Below the pieces are notes generated by a model, which saw nothing but the letters and a program-made list of their open reading frames with translations, did no database searches and was not told where the DNA came from. A program made the translations under genes and the position numbers. A stretch of DNA of 5,930 nt. Origin: an uncultured Devosia sp. (GTDB lineage: Bacteria > Pseudomonadota > Alphaproteobacteria > Rhizobiales > Devosiaceae). The first letter of the stretch is position 1, and every line of letters starts with the position of its first letter. This document shows, in pieces, positions 5,894-5,930 of this stretch. The DNA is taken from contig CAKTFF010000152.1 of the NCBI GenBank assembly GCA_934553185.1, positions 1-5,930 of the forward strand. Direction: 5' to 3'.

Positions 5894-5930
5894 CCACTCT
5901 CCACCCGGCACGAGCATCGAGACATCCTCC

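Noticed and set aside
4647..5897. A 416-codon open frame on the minus strand across psuG and the kinase gene.
   Set aside because: It is antisense to two clear enzymes, rich in G, A, R and H residues, and has no family motif. Long antisense frames are common in GC-rich genes.

Overview
The window is GC-rich and tightly packed, and reads as ordinary core-metabolic DNA from an alphaproteobacterium. I would guess Hyphomicrobiales, perhaps Devosia-like. That guess rests on protein style, base composition and an interspersed palindrome type I recall from such genomes, so it is an inference. Two short operons run away from a shared 375-base intergenic region.

Left part, minus strand (read right to left): a putrescine-type polyamine ABC importer in the order potF (periplasmic binding protein, 2539-3621), potG (ATPase, 1233-2381), potH (permease, 274-1236) and potI (second permease, 1-274, cut by the window edge). 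potG/potH and potH/potI are joined by ATGA stop/start overlaps. potF is separated from potG by 157 bases. This gap holds a terminator-like GC hairpin directly behind potF (2507-2531) and two inverted copies of a 29-base palindrome (2408-2436 and 2459-2487). The layout suggests that the binding protein is made in excess over the membrane components.

Middle, 3622-3996: no gene. It holds the potF Shine-Dalgarno and leader, a GC hairpin in that leader, a candidate potF promoter whose spacer is filled by an inverted repeat, and a weak candidate promoter for the rightward operon.

Right part, plus strand: psuG (pseudouridine-5'-phosphate glycosidase, 3997-4944) overlaps a PfkB-family kinase (4941-5825) by ATGA. 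Together they would phosphorylate pseudouridine and split it into uracil and ribose 5-phosphate. The kinase differs from E. coli PsuK as I recall it, so its role rests mainly on context. A perfect 8-bp hairpin without a T-tract (5873-5893) follows the kinase.

I see no mobile element, CRISPR, tRNA or rRNA, and no convincing undescribed system. The most interesting signals are the hairpin plus inverted-palindrome module between potF and potG, with its compensatory base changes, and the altered ligand pocket of the PotF-like protein.
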